This document shows, one piece after another, positions 44,221 to 52,736 of a DNA stretch of 64,000 nt. The notes under the pieces were generated by a model that had not been told where the DNA came from, did not search any database, and worked only from the letters and a program-made list of their open reading frames with translations. Location of the stretch: assembly GCA_946894095.1 (NCBI GenBank), contig OX335657.1, forward strand, positions 17,732,001 to 17,796,000. The letters run 5' to 3'. Each line of letters starts with the position of its first letter. The stretch's first letter is position 1. The translations under genes were made by a program, and so were the position numbers. This DNA is from Incurvaria masculella (lineage: Eukaryota; Arthropoda; Insecta; Lepidoptera; Incurvariidae).

Positions 44221-44248
44221 ATGCGAAAATACTTTTTCCCCGACCTTA
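44221..44248 (-). repeat. Mariner terminal inverted repeat (5' side)
   Basis: In reverse it reads TAAGGTCGGGGAAAAAGT, then ATTTTCGCAT. It has four mismatches to the other end. Confidence 0.9.
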
Positions 44249-44456
44249 TATAAAGCAGCTGTGCAAGATGTGATTGACATCAATAATGCCCTTTTATACC
44301 AGCGATTTATTGCACAATAATGGTAAATGTTACTGTGTAGTGCTCTTATTTTATCTTCAGTCATTGGAACACATGATTCCCAGAAAACGTGCGTAATGTG
44401 AAGCAGCTGTGCGAGATGTGATTGCATCAATAATGCGCTTTTACACCATCGATGGA
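44249..44456. repeat. Local tandem repeat disrupted by the mariner
   Basis: AAGCAGCTGTGCAAGATGTG at 44253 recurs as AAGCAGCTGTGCGAGATGTG at 44400, each followed by ATCAATAATGC and CTTTTA-AC-. Upstream of the second copy, GATTCCCAGAAAACGTGCG matches GATTCCTTGAAAGTGTGCG left of the mariner (42940-42958). Two ~150-bp units were therefore adjacent before the mariner landed in the first. Confidence 0.85.
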
Positions 44457-44705
44457 TTATTCCGATTTCAGTCCATTCCGAGAACCTGCTTTTATTACTA
44501 CTTTATCTCTCTTACCAGCCTTACCTAGTTCTATTCCCATTACCACTCCTCATCATATCATATTAATTCCGGACTTAAAAACATCGGTTTCATCTTTGTC
44601 ATTTTCTTGTATAATTTTTATTCGATCTCTTTAGAGGCCATAACCGAACCGTTTGTTAAAAAAATCGTAATGAAATCCTGGAGTTTCTTATGGGACCGAA
44701 TGACC
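44457..44705. other. No gene recognised
   Basis: No supported feature. Confidence 0.4.
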
Positions 44706-45073
44706 TTTTTTTTATGTGACTGGACATACCAGACCTTCTGTCATGGTATTAGCCTAACACGCCACATGGGAACTAGGTGCCATGCCAGGACCTTCCTTAT
44801 ATTGCACGGCTACATTGAACTGGATGGAAAACACGGACAATTTTCATTGCCGCTTCGACCATCGTTCATACAATGCGATGGTACCAATCCGGGCGGGATT
44901 AACCCTACCACCTAGTAAGTAAGGAAGAAGACCTACAGTTTAACGTGGAATCCGAACCACGGCCAGCCTCTCTTAACGGTCGAATGGTCACCCATCCAAG
45001 ACCACACCGGATCCAGCGTTGCTTAACTTCGGAGAGCGATCGCCGAAGTGTCGTGCCACTGGGCTATTGAGGC
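44706..45073 (-). repeat. SINE-T, full length, 5S-type head
   Basis: T-run, tail (with the CATGGATGGC part of the hairpin stem deleted), body, GGTCACCCATCCAAGACC, CGTTGCTTAACTTCGG, GCCACTGGGCTATTGAGGC. TGAC borders both sides and may be a short target duplication. Confidence 0.9.
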
Positions 45074-45500
45074 TGACAACCTATCGCTGTTTTCCTCCAA
45101 GTCTTTGGAAGGAGGAAATTTACTAAAAACTTGGACTCTGAGGCCGAATTATCGGCTTTAAGGAGCGTGAAATGGCATCCATGTTGTTTTTTTGTTGCAA
45201 TAAGCCTGAAAGTGTGTATAATTGCCGTGCATCTTTCTGTTTACGGTGGAGTAAGACATATATTTGGCATCGTTAAACACAACCTAGAACCTTTATTATG
45301 GTGATTACCTATGTCAACTCTGTTAGCAGGACCGCCTCTAACATTGTAACCACGTTGCTAGTCTCGATTTCATTATGTATATTATTATTCACGTATTAGC
45401 CCTTACCGTATTTATCTTAATGTTAGGTTTGAGTAACGATTTCATATCTGTATTTTTTCAAGGTCAAATCAGTTCTAGCCAAAATAACAGAAAATTACAC
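45074..45500. other. No gene recognised
   Basis: No supported feature. Confidence 0.4.
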
Positions 45501-45654
45501 TTAATACACAAGCGAAATTTAAAACAACACTGTTAACCACTAAATCTGAAGATAGGTAGTTGGCTGTTTTATATGTAGCGTCATTATATCAATATTTGTG
45601 TTTTTTATCCTGTAATTAGACTAAATTCAACTGGTATTCCAAAAGGTATTTTAA
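45501..45654 (+). repeat. 154-bp direct repeat, left copy
   Basis: From TTAATACACAAGCG to GGTATTTTAA. It is nearly identical to 46122-46275, differing only at a few bases (ACACAAGCG against ACAGAAAAG near the start, CTAAATTC against CTCAATTC near the end). The two copies directly flank MITE-2 copy 3. Confidence 0.95.
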
Positions 45655-46121
45655 GGTGGCCCAACCCGGCGGGCCTAACTCATTCGCGGGCACGGTACAA
45701 AACCGTGCTGTTGCGCTCTGGGACCTTCTCTGTTTCAAAGAATAAGACAGGCTCCATGATGAGGAAGATGCAACATGTCCACAAAAAAGACAATGTGCAA
45801 AGCGTAAAAAATCTAACAAAAACCAAATAGATTATAAATCTTGATTAAATAAGCTATGTCTGATGACTAATCCTTTTAAGATGTTCTTACTTTATCATTG
45901 CGTAATCCACCTCCAAAGTTATTGTATAAAACGCGCTAAAAATTCGAACTTTCGGACCTTATAACTTAGAAACCAAACACAATTTTACAATGCCAATGGT
46001 CATCAGACATCTAGCTCGATCAAATAAAGCTATTTTGAGTAAAATTATGGATCTCTGACAAGAAATATGGGCGTGATCTTCTTTCCCCTTTTGTATGGGG
46101 AGATGAGCGGGTTGGGCCACC
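45655..46121 (+). repeat. MITE-2 copy 3
   Basis: GGTGGCCCAACCCGGCGGG to GCGGGTTGGGCCACC, flanked by TTAA. It is 467 bp; compared with copy 2 it lacks the block between GTGCAAAGCGTA and AAAAATCTAACAAAAACC. The outer ends are intact. Confidence 0.9.
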
Positions 46122-46275
46122 TTAATACAGAAAAGAAATTTAAAACAACACTGTTAACCACTAAATCTGAAGATAGGTAGTTGGCTGTTTTATATGTAGC
46201 GTCATTATATCAATATTTGTGTTTTTTATCCTGTAATTAGACTCAATTCAACTGGTATTCCAAAAGGTATTTTAA
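46122..46275 (+). repeat. 154-bp direct repeat, right copy
   Basis: Begins and ends with TTAA, as does the left copy, and the sequence continues into unrelated DNA (GTTTGGTTTG). A tandem duplication joined at TTAA, followed by MITE-2 insertion into the central TTAA, explains the arrangement. Confidence 0.95.
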
Positions 46276-46479
46276 GTTTGGTTTGTATGTAATATCTATA
46301 GCCTTATAACGTTTTGATCAAACCAAATCTTAAAGTTTCAAATCTACTCACATATTTAGATCGATGAAAAAAGCAGTTTAAGTCTTTATTGATCTTTGAC
46401 CGTTTGACGTTAGGAGTTGACCATTCATATCGATATTTCTTCTCTTGATTGTTCTAGATAATATAACATCCATCTGTCA

Positions 46480-46866
46480 GCCTCAGTGGCCCAGTGGCGC
46501 GACACTTCGGCGATCGCTCTCCGAAGTTAAGCAACGCTGGGTCCGGTCTGGTCTTGGATGGGTGACCAATTCGACCCTTGAGAGAGGCTGGCCGTGGTTC
46601 GGATTCCACGTTAAGCTGTAGGTCCCCTTCCTTACTTACTAGGTGGTAGGGTTTATCCCGCCCGGGTTGGTACCATCGCATTGGATGAACGTTGGTCGAA
46701 GCGGCAATGAAAATTGTCCGTGTTTTCCATCCAGTTCAATGTAGCCGTGCAATATTAGGAAGGTCCTGGCATGGCACCTAGTTCCCATGTGGTGTGTTGG
46801 GCTAATACCATGACAGAACTTGTGGTATTAGCCATTCATGTCCAGTCACATAAAAAAAAAAAAAAA
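46480..46866 (+). repeat. SINE-T, full length, 5S-type head
   Basis: The best-preserved copy: GCCTCAGTGGCCCAGTGG, CCGAAGTTAAGCAACG, CTTGGATGGGTGACC, GTGGTTCGGATTCCACG, AAGCTGTAGGTCCCC, CCCGCCCGGGTTGGTACC, GGAAGGTCCTGGCATGG, the TAATACCA/TGGTATTA hairpin and ~15 A residues. A clear target duplication is not visible here. Confidence 0.92.
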
Positions 46867-48029
46867 GATATTTTGGCTAAGTGACCTTTAGCCATTTAAT
46901 CGAATGCAAGCGATTTACGAAGAACCTGGGAGTACAGTTTGCATTTACTCAAAATTAAAAAACAAAAAGTGGAAATTTAATATTCATTTAAATTTATACA
47001 ACAGCTTTTATTTTCGGGCATTGCCCTTTTCGGATTTTATTTATCTTTTAAGTAAGCCAACAACAATAATCCATTCACTATTTATGACGTCTCACTAATA
47101 CAGCTTTTACGAGGTTTACGATGCGAGCAGATAATCTGTATTCCATTCAGGCACATGCGTGCTGTTGCCACTGCTACGCTTAAATTCGTATGTTTTGTGC
47201 CGTCCTCTGATGAGTTCCGTGTCCTCAACTTTGTAGACCTCGAGCTGTGCTGTGGTTTAAATTGTCTCTACATTTTCTACTTCTGTAGGTTTTTAAGTCA
47301 TACTTTAACGTGTTCGATTCCGGTCTGTAATTTTAAGCAAGAATATACATTATATAACTCACATTGAACTCACATAGGAACGTCACGTATAGCCCTTCAA
47401 AGGTATTAATGTCCGGGACAAATAATAGGAAATTGAAAAATTTGTAAACGATATCCCTAAAACATGAGTATATCTCATACATGCCTACTTTACTTTCAAC
47501 AAGTCCGCCTAAAATCACTATTTAATTCTGGTTGCGACCGATTTTATAATAAGACCAAGTATAAAGAAGAACAATAACATTATATTAAAAGCCAAGTAGT
47601 ATGTATTTGGATGTTATGTTATCCATAGAAAGGAAAAAATTGTTTGCCAGGTGTTTAGTCGCATGTTCCATGTTCATACGACAGGGTAGGCGATAGTGCC
47701 CAGATACACATTCTAGATCTAAACGTTTTTGGACATTAAATGACCGAGGTTCGTTCGGGAGGAAAAATTGTGCATATGGTAAGTCGGCGTGGCGTATGCA
47801 TACACAGTCCATTCATACCCTCCGATATGTCTGCGACTATGTTTGCGTGTGGCATTTAAAGTTGCCTTGGTAGTTTTTTTTTGGTATTAAATTGTGAAGA
47901 CTAAAATATCTGGGCAATATTTAAAAAAGTCGTGATTTCGAGATTACTCTCGAGAAAAGAGAACAAACTAATTTAATTTAATAAATAAGTTCTAATTACT
48001 ACTATGCTTTCTTTTACATTCTTCTATGG
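46867..48029. other. No gene recognised
   Basis: The frames at 46904, 47155 (plus) and 47585 (minus) show no domain. Confidence 0.45.
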
Positions 48030-48368
48030 GTTCTTTTACAGTTCACTCAGCACGATTGCGGAATCAATTGCCTCTTACTATTAGGGAAAGTGCTTCCTTG
48101 TCTATTTTTAAGGTAAAATTAAAATCCTGGTACTTGACATGTTATAACAATTAAATCAATCAAATATTTTCTGTTTATATAGTTTTAAGTTATCTAATGT
48201 TTTCTAAGTGTGATTATGGTGCGTAGTTTTAAGTAATTTATTGTTTCTTGCTACCTCTTAATATATTTTCTAATATTAAGGTTAGCTGTTAGAGATTGCC
48301 TTTGGCAATAAGCTCGCCTTTGCATACTATGTAATAGTTGTAAGCAATAAAGAATATTTTCATTTCAC
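48030..48368 (+). pseudogene. CR1-like LINE 3' end
   Basis: 48041-48154 reads VHSARLRNQLPLTIRESASL, then SIFKVKLKSWYL and a stop, the typical extreme C-terminus of CR1/L2/jockey-like ORF2 proteins (compare WN-LP--IR-S-SL--FK--LK). The ~200 bp 3' UTR contains GCCTTTGGCAATAAGCTCGC, a phrase frequent at lepidopteran LINE 3' ends, and finishes near GCAATAAAGAATATTTTC. The 5' part is missing. Confidence 0.75.
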
Positions 48369-48424
48369 TTATTTGTTTACGTTGTTACATTTATTTGGCA
48401 TTGTTAAAATATAAAAATTATGGG

Positions 48425-48465
48425 TGCAGTTGTCTATGGTTGATGAATAAACAATAAAATTGGTT
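48425..48465 (+). repeat. Rep-F 3' end fragment
   Basis: GTTGTCTATGGTTGATGAAT followed by AAACAATAAAAT matches only the last ~40 bp of Rep-F. Confidence 0.5.
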
Positions 48466-48511
48466 CCAATTCGATTACACTGAATCAACCAATTATGATC
48501 CTTGAGAAATA

Positions 48512-48952
48512 CTTAGGCTGCGATAAATAGTCGTAACGGAAACTAAGGCTGAGATAAATAGTCGTAAGAGAAACTAAGGTTGAGATAAATAGTCGTAAGA
48601 GAAACAAAGGTTGAGATAAATAGTCGTAAGAGAAACAAAGGTTGAGATAAATAGTCGCATCAGAAACTAAGACTAACGGAAAGTAGTACTTTGTGACGTC
48701 ACTTTGACACATTTTGTATGGACGAATTCTCAAAGTAATGCGAATTGACGTCACAAAGTACTACTTTTCGTTAGTCTTAGTTTCTGTTACGACTATTTAT
48801 CTCAGCCTAAGATTAACGAAAAGTAGTACTTTGTGACGTCAATGTGCATTACTTTGAGATTTCGTCCATACAAAATATGTCCAAGTGACGTCACAAAGTA
48901 CTACTTTTCGTTAGCCTTAGTTTCTGTTACGACTATTTATCTCAGCCTTAGA
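48512..48952. repeat. Composite inverted-repeat element with tandemly repeated end
   Basis: Five head-to-tail 31-bp units (TAAGGCTGAGATAAATAGTC plus GTAAGAGAAAC) occupy 48512-48666. They are followed by an inner unit whose arms (AACGGAAAGTAGTACTTTG and CAAAGTACTACTTTTCGTT) surround ~60 bp, then the 31-bp unit in reverse (GACTATTTATCTCAGCC). A second inner unit follows with its centre inverted relative to the first, and a final reverse 31-bp unit. TGACGTCA, the CREB/ATF palindrome, occurs four times. A minus-strand frame through it is only the repeats. Confidence 0.9.
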
Positions 48953-48998
48953 AAAGTGTTAAATTTAAAAGTAGTGTTTTTGTTTATCGAGACGTTTT

Positions 48999-49297
48999 AG
49001 GGTTCCGTACCCAAAGGGTGCAAACGGAACCCTATTACTAAGTCTCCGCTGTCCGTCCGTCCGTCAGTCCGTCCGTCTGTCTGTCACAGGGCTGTATCTC
49101 ATGAACCATTATAGGTAGGCAGCTGAATTTTTCACAGAGTGTGTATTCATTTTGCCGTTATAAGAACAAATAGGTAAAATTCTAAAATAATAAAAATTAA
49201 AGGGGGCCCCAATACAAATGACGTGATTTTTTTGTGTTAAATCTAGTACGATGGTACGAAACCCTTCTTGTGCGAGTTCGACTCGCACTTGGCCGGT
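48999..49297 (-). repeat. Rep-A with short GACG tract
   Basis: AGGGTTCCGTACCCAAAGGG to CTTGGCCGGTT. It has a GTCAGTCCGTCCGTCTGTCT tract and an ATCTAGTACGATGG variant near the CCGGCC end. The fragment at 51030 shares that ATCTAGTACG variant, so these two are of one subfamily. Confidence 0.9.
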
Positions 49298-49771
49298 TCT
49301 ATATTTTGTCGGGACTCTGGACATTATATTAAACATCGGGACAATCCCGACGAATCCCTACCATCCGGCAACCCTAGATGCGCTAGATAGCACATCTCCT
49401 TCCTTTTTCGATCTGAGACCACAGCTCTAGGTGTATTCGGTTTGCCGTCGACGAAATCTATCTGTCATCCATCCGCCGCCGCCGCCGGGTTCAAGGCAGC
49501 CGACGCCGTGTTGATAGCCTTACCGATTGCTGTCGTTATCTGGCGCTCTTATCGTACGAGACGTATAACAGAATGCGGGCGCCCAACTATTTTCGGAGTG
49601 AATTAGACCGTGTTTACGGTGAGATTATCTTCATTGTTTCCGAGAACTTAATTTTGAGCTTAATCGGGTGTATACCACGGCTAGCCAATTGTAGACAGAA
49701 CCAACTAAAAATAAATGTGTGTGACTCATAATTAGTTAGGTCTCCAGGTTCAATGACGCAACCACATGTTT
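49298..49771. other. No gene; CpG-rich patch
   Basis: 49430-49580 is CpG-rich with CCGCCGCCGCCGCCGGG at 49482-49498. There is no splice site pair or domain to support an exon. Confidence 0.35.
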
Positions 49772-50067
49772 AGGGTTCCGTACCCAAAGGGTGAAAACGG
49801 AACCCTATTACTAAGCCTCCGCTGTCCGTCCGTCCGTCCGTCCGTCCGTCCGTCTGTCCGTCTGTCACAGGGCTGTATCTCAGTAACCGTAACAGGTAGA
49901 CAGCTGAAATTTTCACAGAGCGTGTATTTATTTTGCCGTTATAACAACAAGTAGGTGAGATTAAAAAATAATTAAAATTAAAGGGGGCTCCCATACACAA
50001 ACGTGATTTTTTTGTTAAGATGGTACGGAACCCTTCGTGTGCGAGTCCGACTCGCACTTGGCCGGTT
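49772..50067 (-). repeat. Rep-A
   Basis: Near full length with all boxes; the CCCATACAC spacer is short and the CCGGCC end is followed by a T-run. It lies 470 bp from the previous copy in the same orientation. Confidence 0.92.
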
Positions 50068-50551
50068 TTTTTATTTAAAGTACTTCGAAAAGTCACCAAA
50101 TACTTAACTATAAGAAAATCTGAAGCAGTGACAGAAATAGATTCTGATTTGTGTGAAAAGCCAAGCTCGAAAATTTACATAAAATAAGAGAAAATAGATA
50201 CTTTCATGGATAATGTTGGTTCTGTCATAACCTTAAATCATTTACGATGATAGACCTTAAAGTTTTATTCATATTTACATATGAAAGACCACCTACGTTA
50301 ATGTGATAACACGAATGTAAATGAAAAACAATAAATTGTCTTGACAATTAAGTATGAATAAAAAATTATAAAATATTGTATGGTACAAGCAAAGGCGAAA
50401 TTGAAATGAACTTGCATTATTGTTGCATTATATATTCATGCAAAAATCTGTCATCAAATCAAATCCATTTATTGGCGTATCACTTAAACTCATATGAGTT
50501 TGATGATGATTTCTATGCACTTACAATAAGCAATACTAAATCCTTATTTTA
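50068..50551. other. No gene recognised
   Basis: No supported feature. Confidence 0.4.
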
Positions 50552-51029
50552 GACCGACTTCAAAAAAGGAGGAGGTTATCAATTCGTCTGTATGTTTTTG
50601 TTTGTTACCTCATAACTTTTGCCTGGGTGAACCGATTTTGATGATTTTTTTTAAATGAAAGCTAGTGCTTCCCAAGTCGTCCCATTTTAATTTGGTTAAG
50701 TTCTGACAATGATATCCATGAGAAAATCATATGTCTTAAATTTGTATTAAGATGTGCGCGACAAATGGACGAAAAACTTAATATAACGTCAACCGATTTC
50801 GGTGATTCTTTTTTTAATGGAAAGGACGTGTACAAATTAGTAAGTGTTCTTCAGATTCACTAAAAATAAACAAATAAAAAAAAATAAACAAAAAAAATGA
50901 CCGACTTCAAAGAAAAAGCACTAAAAGTAAAAAATAATTGCCATTTTTGTAGTTACGATTTTTGTTATCTTTTGAATTGGTGTCAGCCAAGGTAGGCAAG
51001 GTTCTCTTGATTGGCGCAGCGTAATGTTT
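50552..51029. repeat. Rep-G copy 2
   Basis: Starts GACCGACTTCAAAAAAGG, contains GATGTGCGCGACAAATGGAC and TGTTCTTCAGATTCAC, then the second boundary TGACCGACTTCAAAG, GTAGTTACGATTTTTG, GTGTCAGCCAAGG and GATTGGCGCAGCG. The inverted second arm seen in copy 1 is missing. The TTAGG array is reduced to GGTAGGCAAGGTTC. Confidence 0.85.
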
Positions 51030-51078
51030 TGTGTTAAATATCTTGTACGAATCTAGTACGGAACCCAGCCGGTTTTTT
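51030..51078 (-). repeat. Rep-A end fragment
   Basis: TTTGTGTTAAATATCTTGTA, GTACGGAACCC and GCCGGTTTTTTT are the terminal ~50 bp of Rep-A with the CTTCGTGTGCGAG palindrome deleted. Confidence 0.7.
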
Positions 51079-51642
51079 TTAATATCACTAACTCTTATAA
51101 CATGGAACGCGATGCTGAGGTCTATCTACTTCTATCTACATTCGTATAACTTTTCTTCACATCAATTACAGTCTGCTTACAATCACGGGACTCGGTTAGG
51201 TTAGGTTGTAGTTTGCCTCTTTAGGCAAACACTCGGCGACGTATTTGCCTATAAAGGCAAACTCCATACAAACTTAAATATGATAAAAAACATAATCTAT
51301 GCACTCAATGTCATACTTTTCCTCTGGTTATTGTAATAAACGATATGTCGCGTAAATATTGTCCCACATTTGTGGGACCGCACCCAAATAATTGCCTAAT
51401 TCGGTTGGCAACCTCGACAGAAATCAAAAGGAGAGGTATTGATGAACGGCCGCTGGTCTCCTTGGAGAGTGGGTGCGGGCGGCGCTCGGCTGACTGCTAG
51501 AGAGCGATGTCGTTACATTTTATGGCCAATCTATTACATGCCACCTAGTTTCCAATAAATACCTAATCACTGAGCCACTGCAAGGAAAACTGCCTAGACA
51601 GTGGGATATGCGGAAAGGAAAACCGGGTATGTTGATTGATTG
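51079..51642. other. No gene recognised
   Basis: 51185-51265 includes a small self-complementary patch (GTTTGCCTCTTTAGGCAAAC and TTTGCCTATAAAGGCAAA). Nothing else is supported. Confidence 0.4.
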
Positions 51643-51918
51643 ATTCTTCAGGTCTCATAGCGTCGAGGGGGCGTATTGAGGACAAAAAGAAAACTTGATT
51701 GTAGGCTGATTCTTCGGAAGGTCGCATAGCTTTGAGGGGGCGTATAGAGTACAAAAAAAACTTGATAGTAAGCTTATTCTTCAAAAGACCGCATAGCGTT
51801 TAGGGTACCGGGCGTATGGACACCAAACAAAACTTGATAGTAGGCTGATTCTTCAAAAGGGCCTTGAGCGTATCGAGTATAAAAAGCAAATTACTGAAAG
51901 ATTCTTCAAAAGGTCGCA
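51643..51918. repeat. Minisatellite of about 70-bp units
   Basis: Four to five diverged units built of CTGATTCTTCAAAAGGTCG, CATAGCGTTTGAGGGGG, CGTATAGAGTACAAAAA and AACTTGATAGTAGG. The last units are shortened. Minus-strand frames repeat SIRPLxAMRPEES accordingly and are not evidence of a protein. Confidence 0.85.
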
Positions 51919-52127
51919 CATATATCTGTTACACAAATTGGGCGCGCGAGAATCGAAAGTTTCTCTGCGCGTGACAACCTGGTTTCGTTTGCTAGCATTT
52001 TACACACTAAAGTACTTCCTATAAATAAACGTAAGGATATGTAACATTTTTATACATACCAATCAATTCATAAACATAAAGATAAAAAAAGATTTACCTG
52101 TATTTTTAATTTTCTATACATTACAAA
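51919..52127. other. No gene recognised
   Basis: No supported feature. Confidence 0.4.
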
Positions 52128-52300
52128 AAAAAACCGGTCCAGCGTGAACGTGTTCACGTGCATAATTTATTTCAGAATTTTCAAACATGTGTTAATAGGA
52201 GAACCATTCAGGACAAAATGCGTGTGACGGACAGACACGAGAACCAGACTTGAACAAGGTTCCCTTTTTTCACTTTTAGCGACTGGACCCTAATCACGAT
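52128..52300 (+). repeat. Diverged relative of Rep-A
   Basis: AAAACCGGTCCAGCGTGAACG with the palindrome GTGAACGTGTTCAC in the place of GTGCGAGTCGGACTCGCAC, then GTGTGACGGACAGACACG and AAGGTTCCCTTTTTTCAC, ending GGACCCTAATC. The order of parts parallels Rep-A. A second piece (CCGGTCATGCGTAAACGGG, GTTCACGTTCCG) is at 61210-61245. Confidence 0.55.
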
Positions 52301-52416
52301 TCATTAACGAATTTATTTTTTTCTAATTTGATTTTGATTCAGGAGTTAGAAGGAGAAGCTAGTTTTTTCGGGAATGTGGTAGTTTTGGGTATATACGCCG
52401 TCCATGCCTATAAAAA

Positions 52417-52736
52417 CCGGCCAAGTGCGAGTCGGACTCGCACACGAAGGGTTCCGTACCATCGTAAAAAATGTATACAAAAAAATCACATTTTTTGTAT
52501 GGGGACCCCCTTTAATTCTAATTATTTCTAAATCTTACCTATTTGTTGTCATAGCGGCAAAATAAATACACACTCTGTTAAAAATTCAGCTGTCTATCTG
52601 TTACGGTTACTGAGATACAGCCCTGTGACAGACGGACAGACGGACGGACGGACGGACGGACGGACGGACGGACGGACGGACAGCGGAGGCTTAGTAATAG
52701 GGTTCCGTTTTCACCCTTTGGGTACGGAACCCTAAA
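52417..52736 (+). repeat. Rep-A, full length
   Basis: All parts are present in order, with a ~45-base GACG array and a perfect terminal palindrome GGTTCCGTTTTCACCC to GGGTACGGAACCC. Confidence 0.93.

Larger units (their letters stand above)
42964..44248 (-). mobile_element. Complete mariner element
   Basis: 1,285 bp, the normal mariner length. The left end TTAGGTTGGGGAAAAAGT and the right end (reverse) TAAGGTCGGGGAAAAAGT belong to 28-bp terminal inverted repeats that match at 24 positions. TA flanks both sides (42962-42963 and 44249-44250), the standard mariner target duplication. The transposase frame is uninterrupted, with a 182-bp 5' and 77-bp 3' untranslated part. It sits in the presumed first intron of foraging, antisense to it. 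Confidence 0.95.

Noticed and set aside
48512..48666. CRISPR-like array of 31-bp repeats
   Set aside because: The units are directly contiguous with no spacers, this is insect DNA, and the unit is the terminal sequence of the adjoining inverted-repeat element.
51563..51784. 73-codon minus-strand frame with repeated SIRPLxAMRPEES
   Set aside because: The repetition is that of the underlying minisatellite, whose unit length varies; no initiation context or domain.
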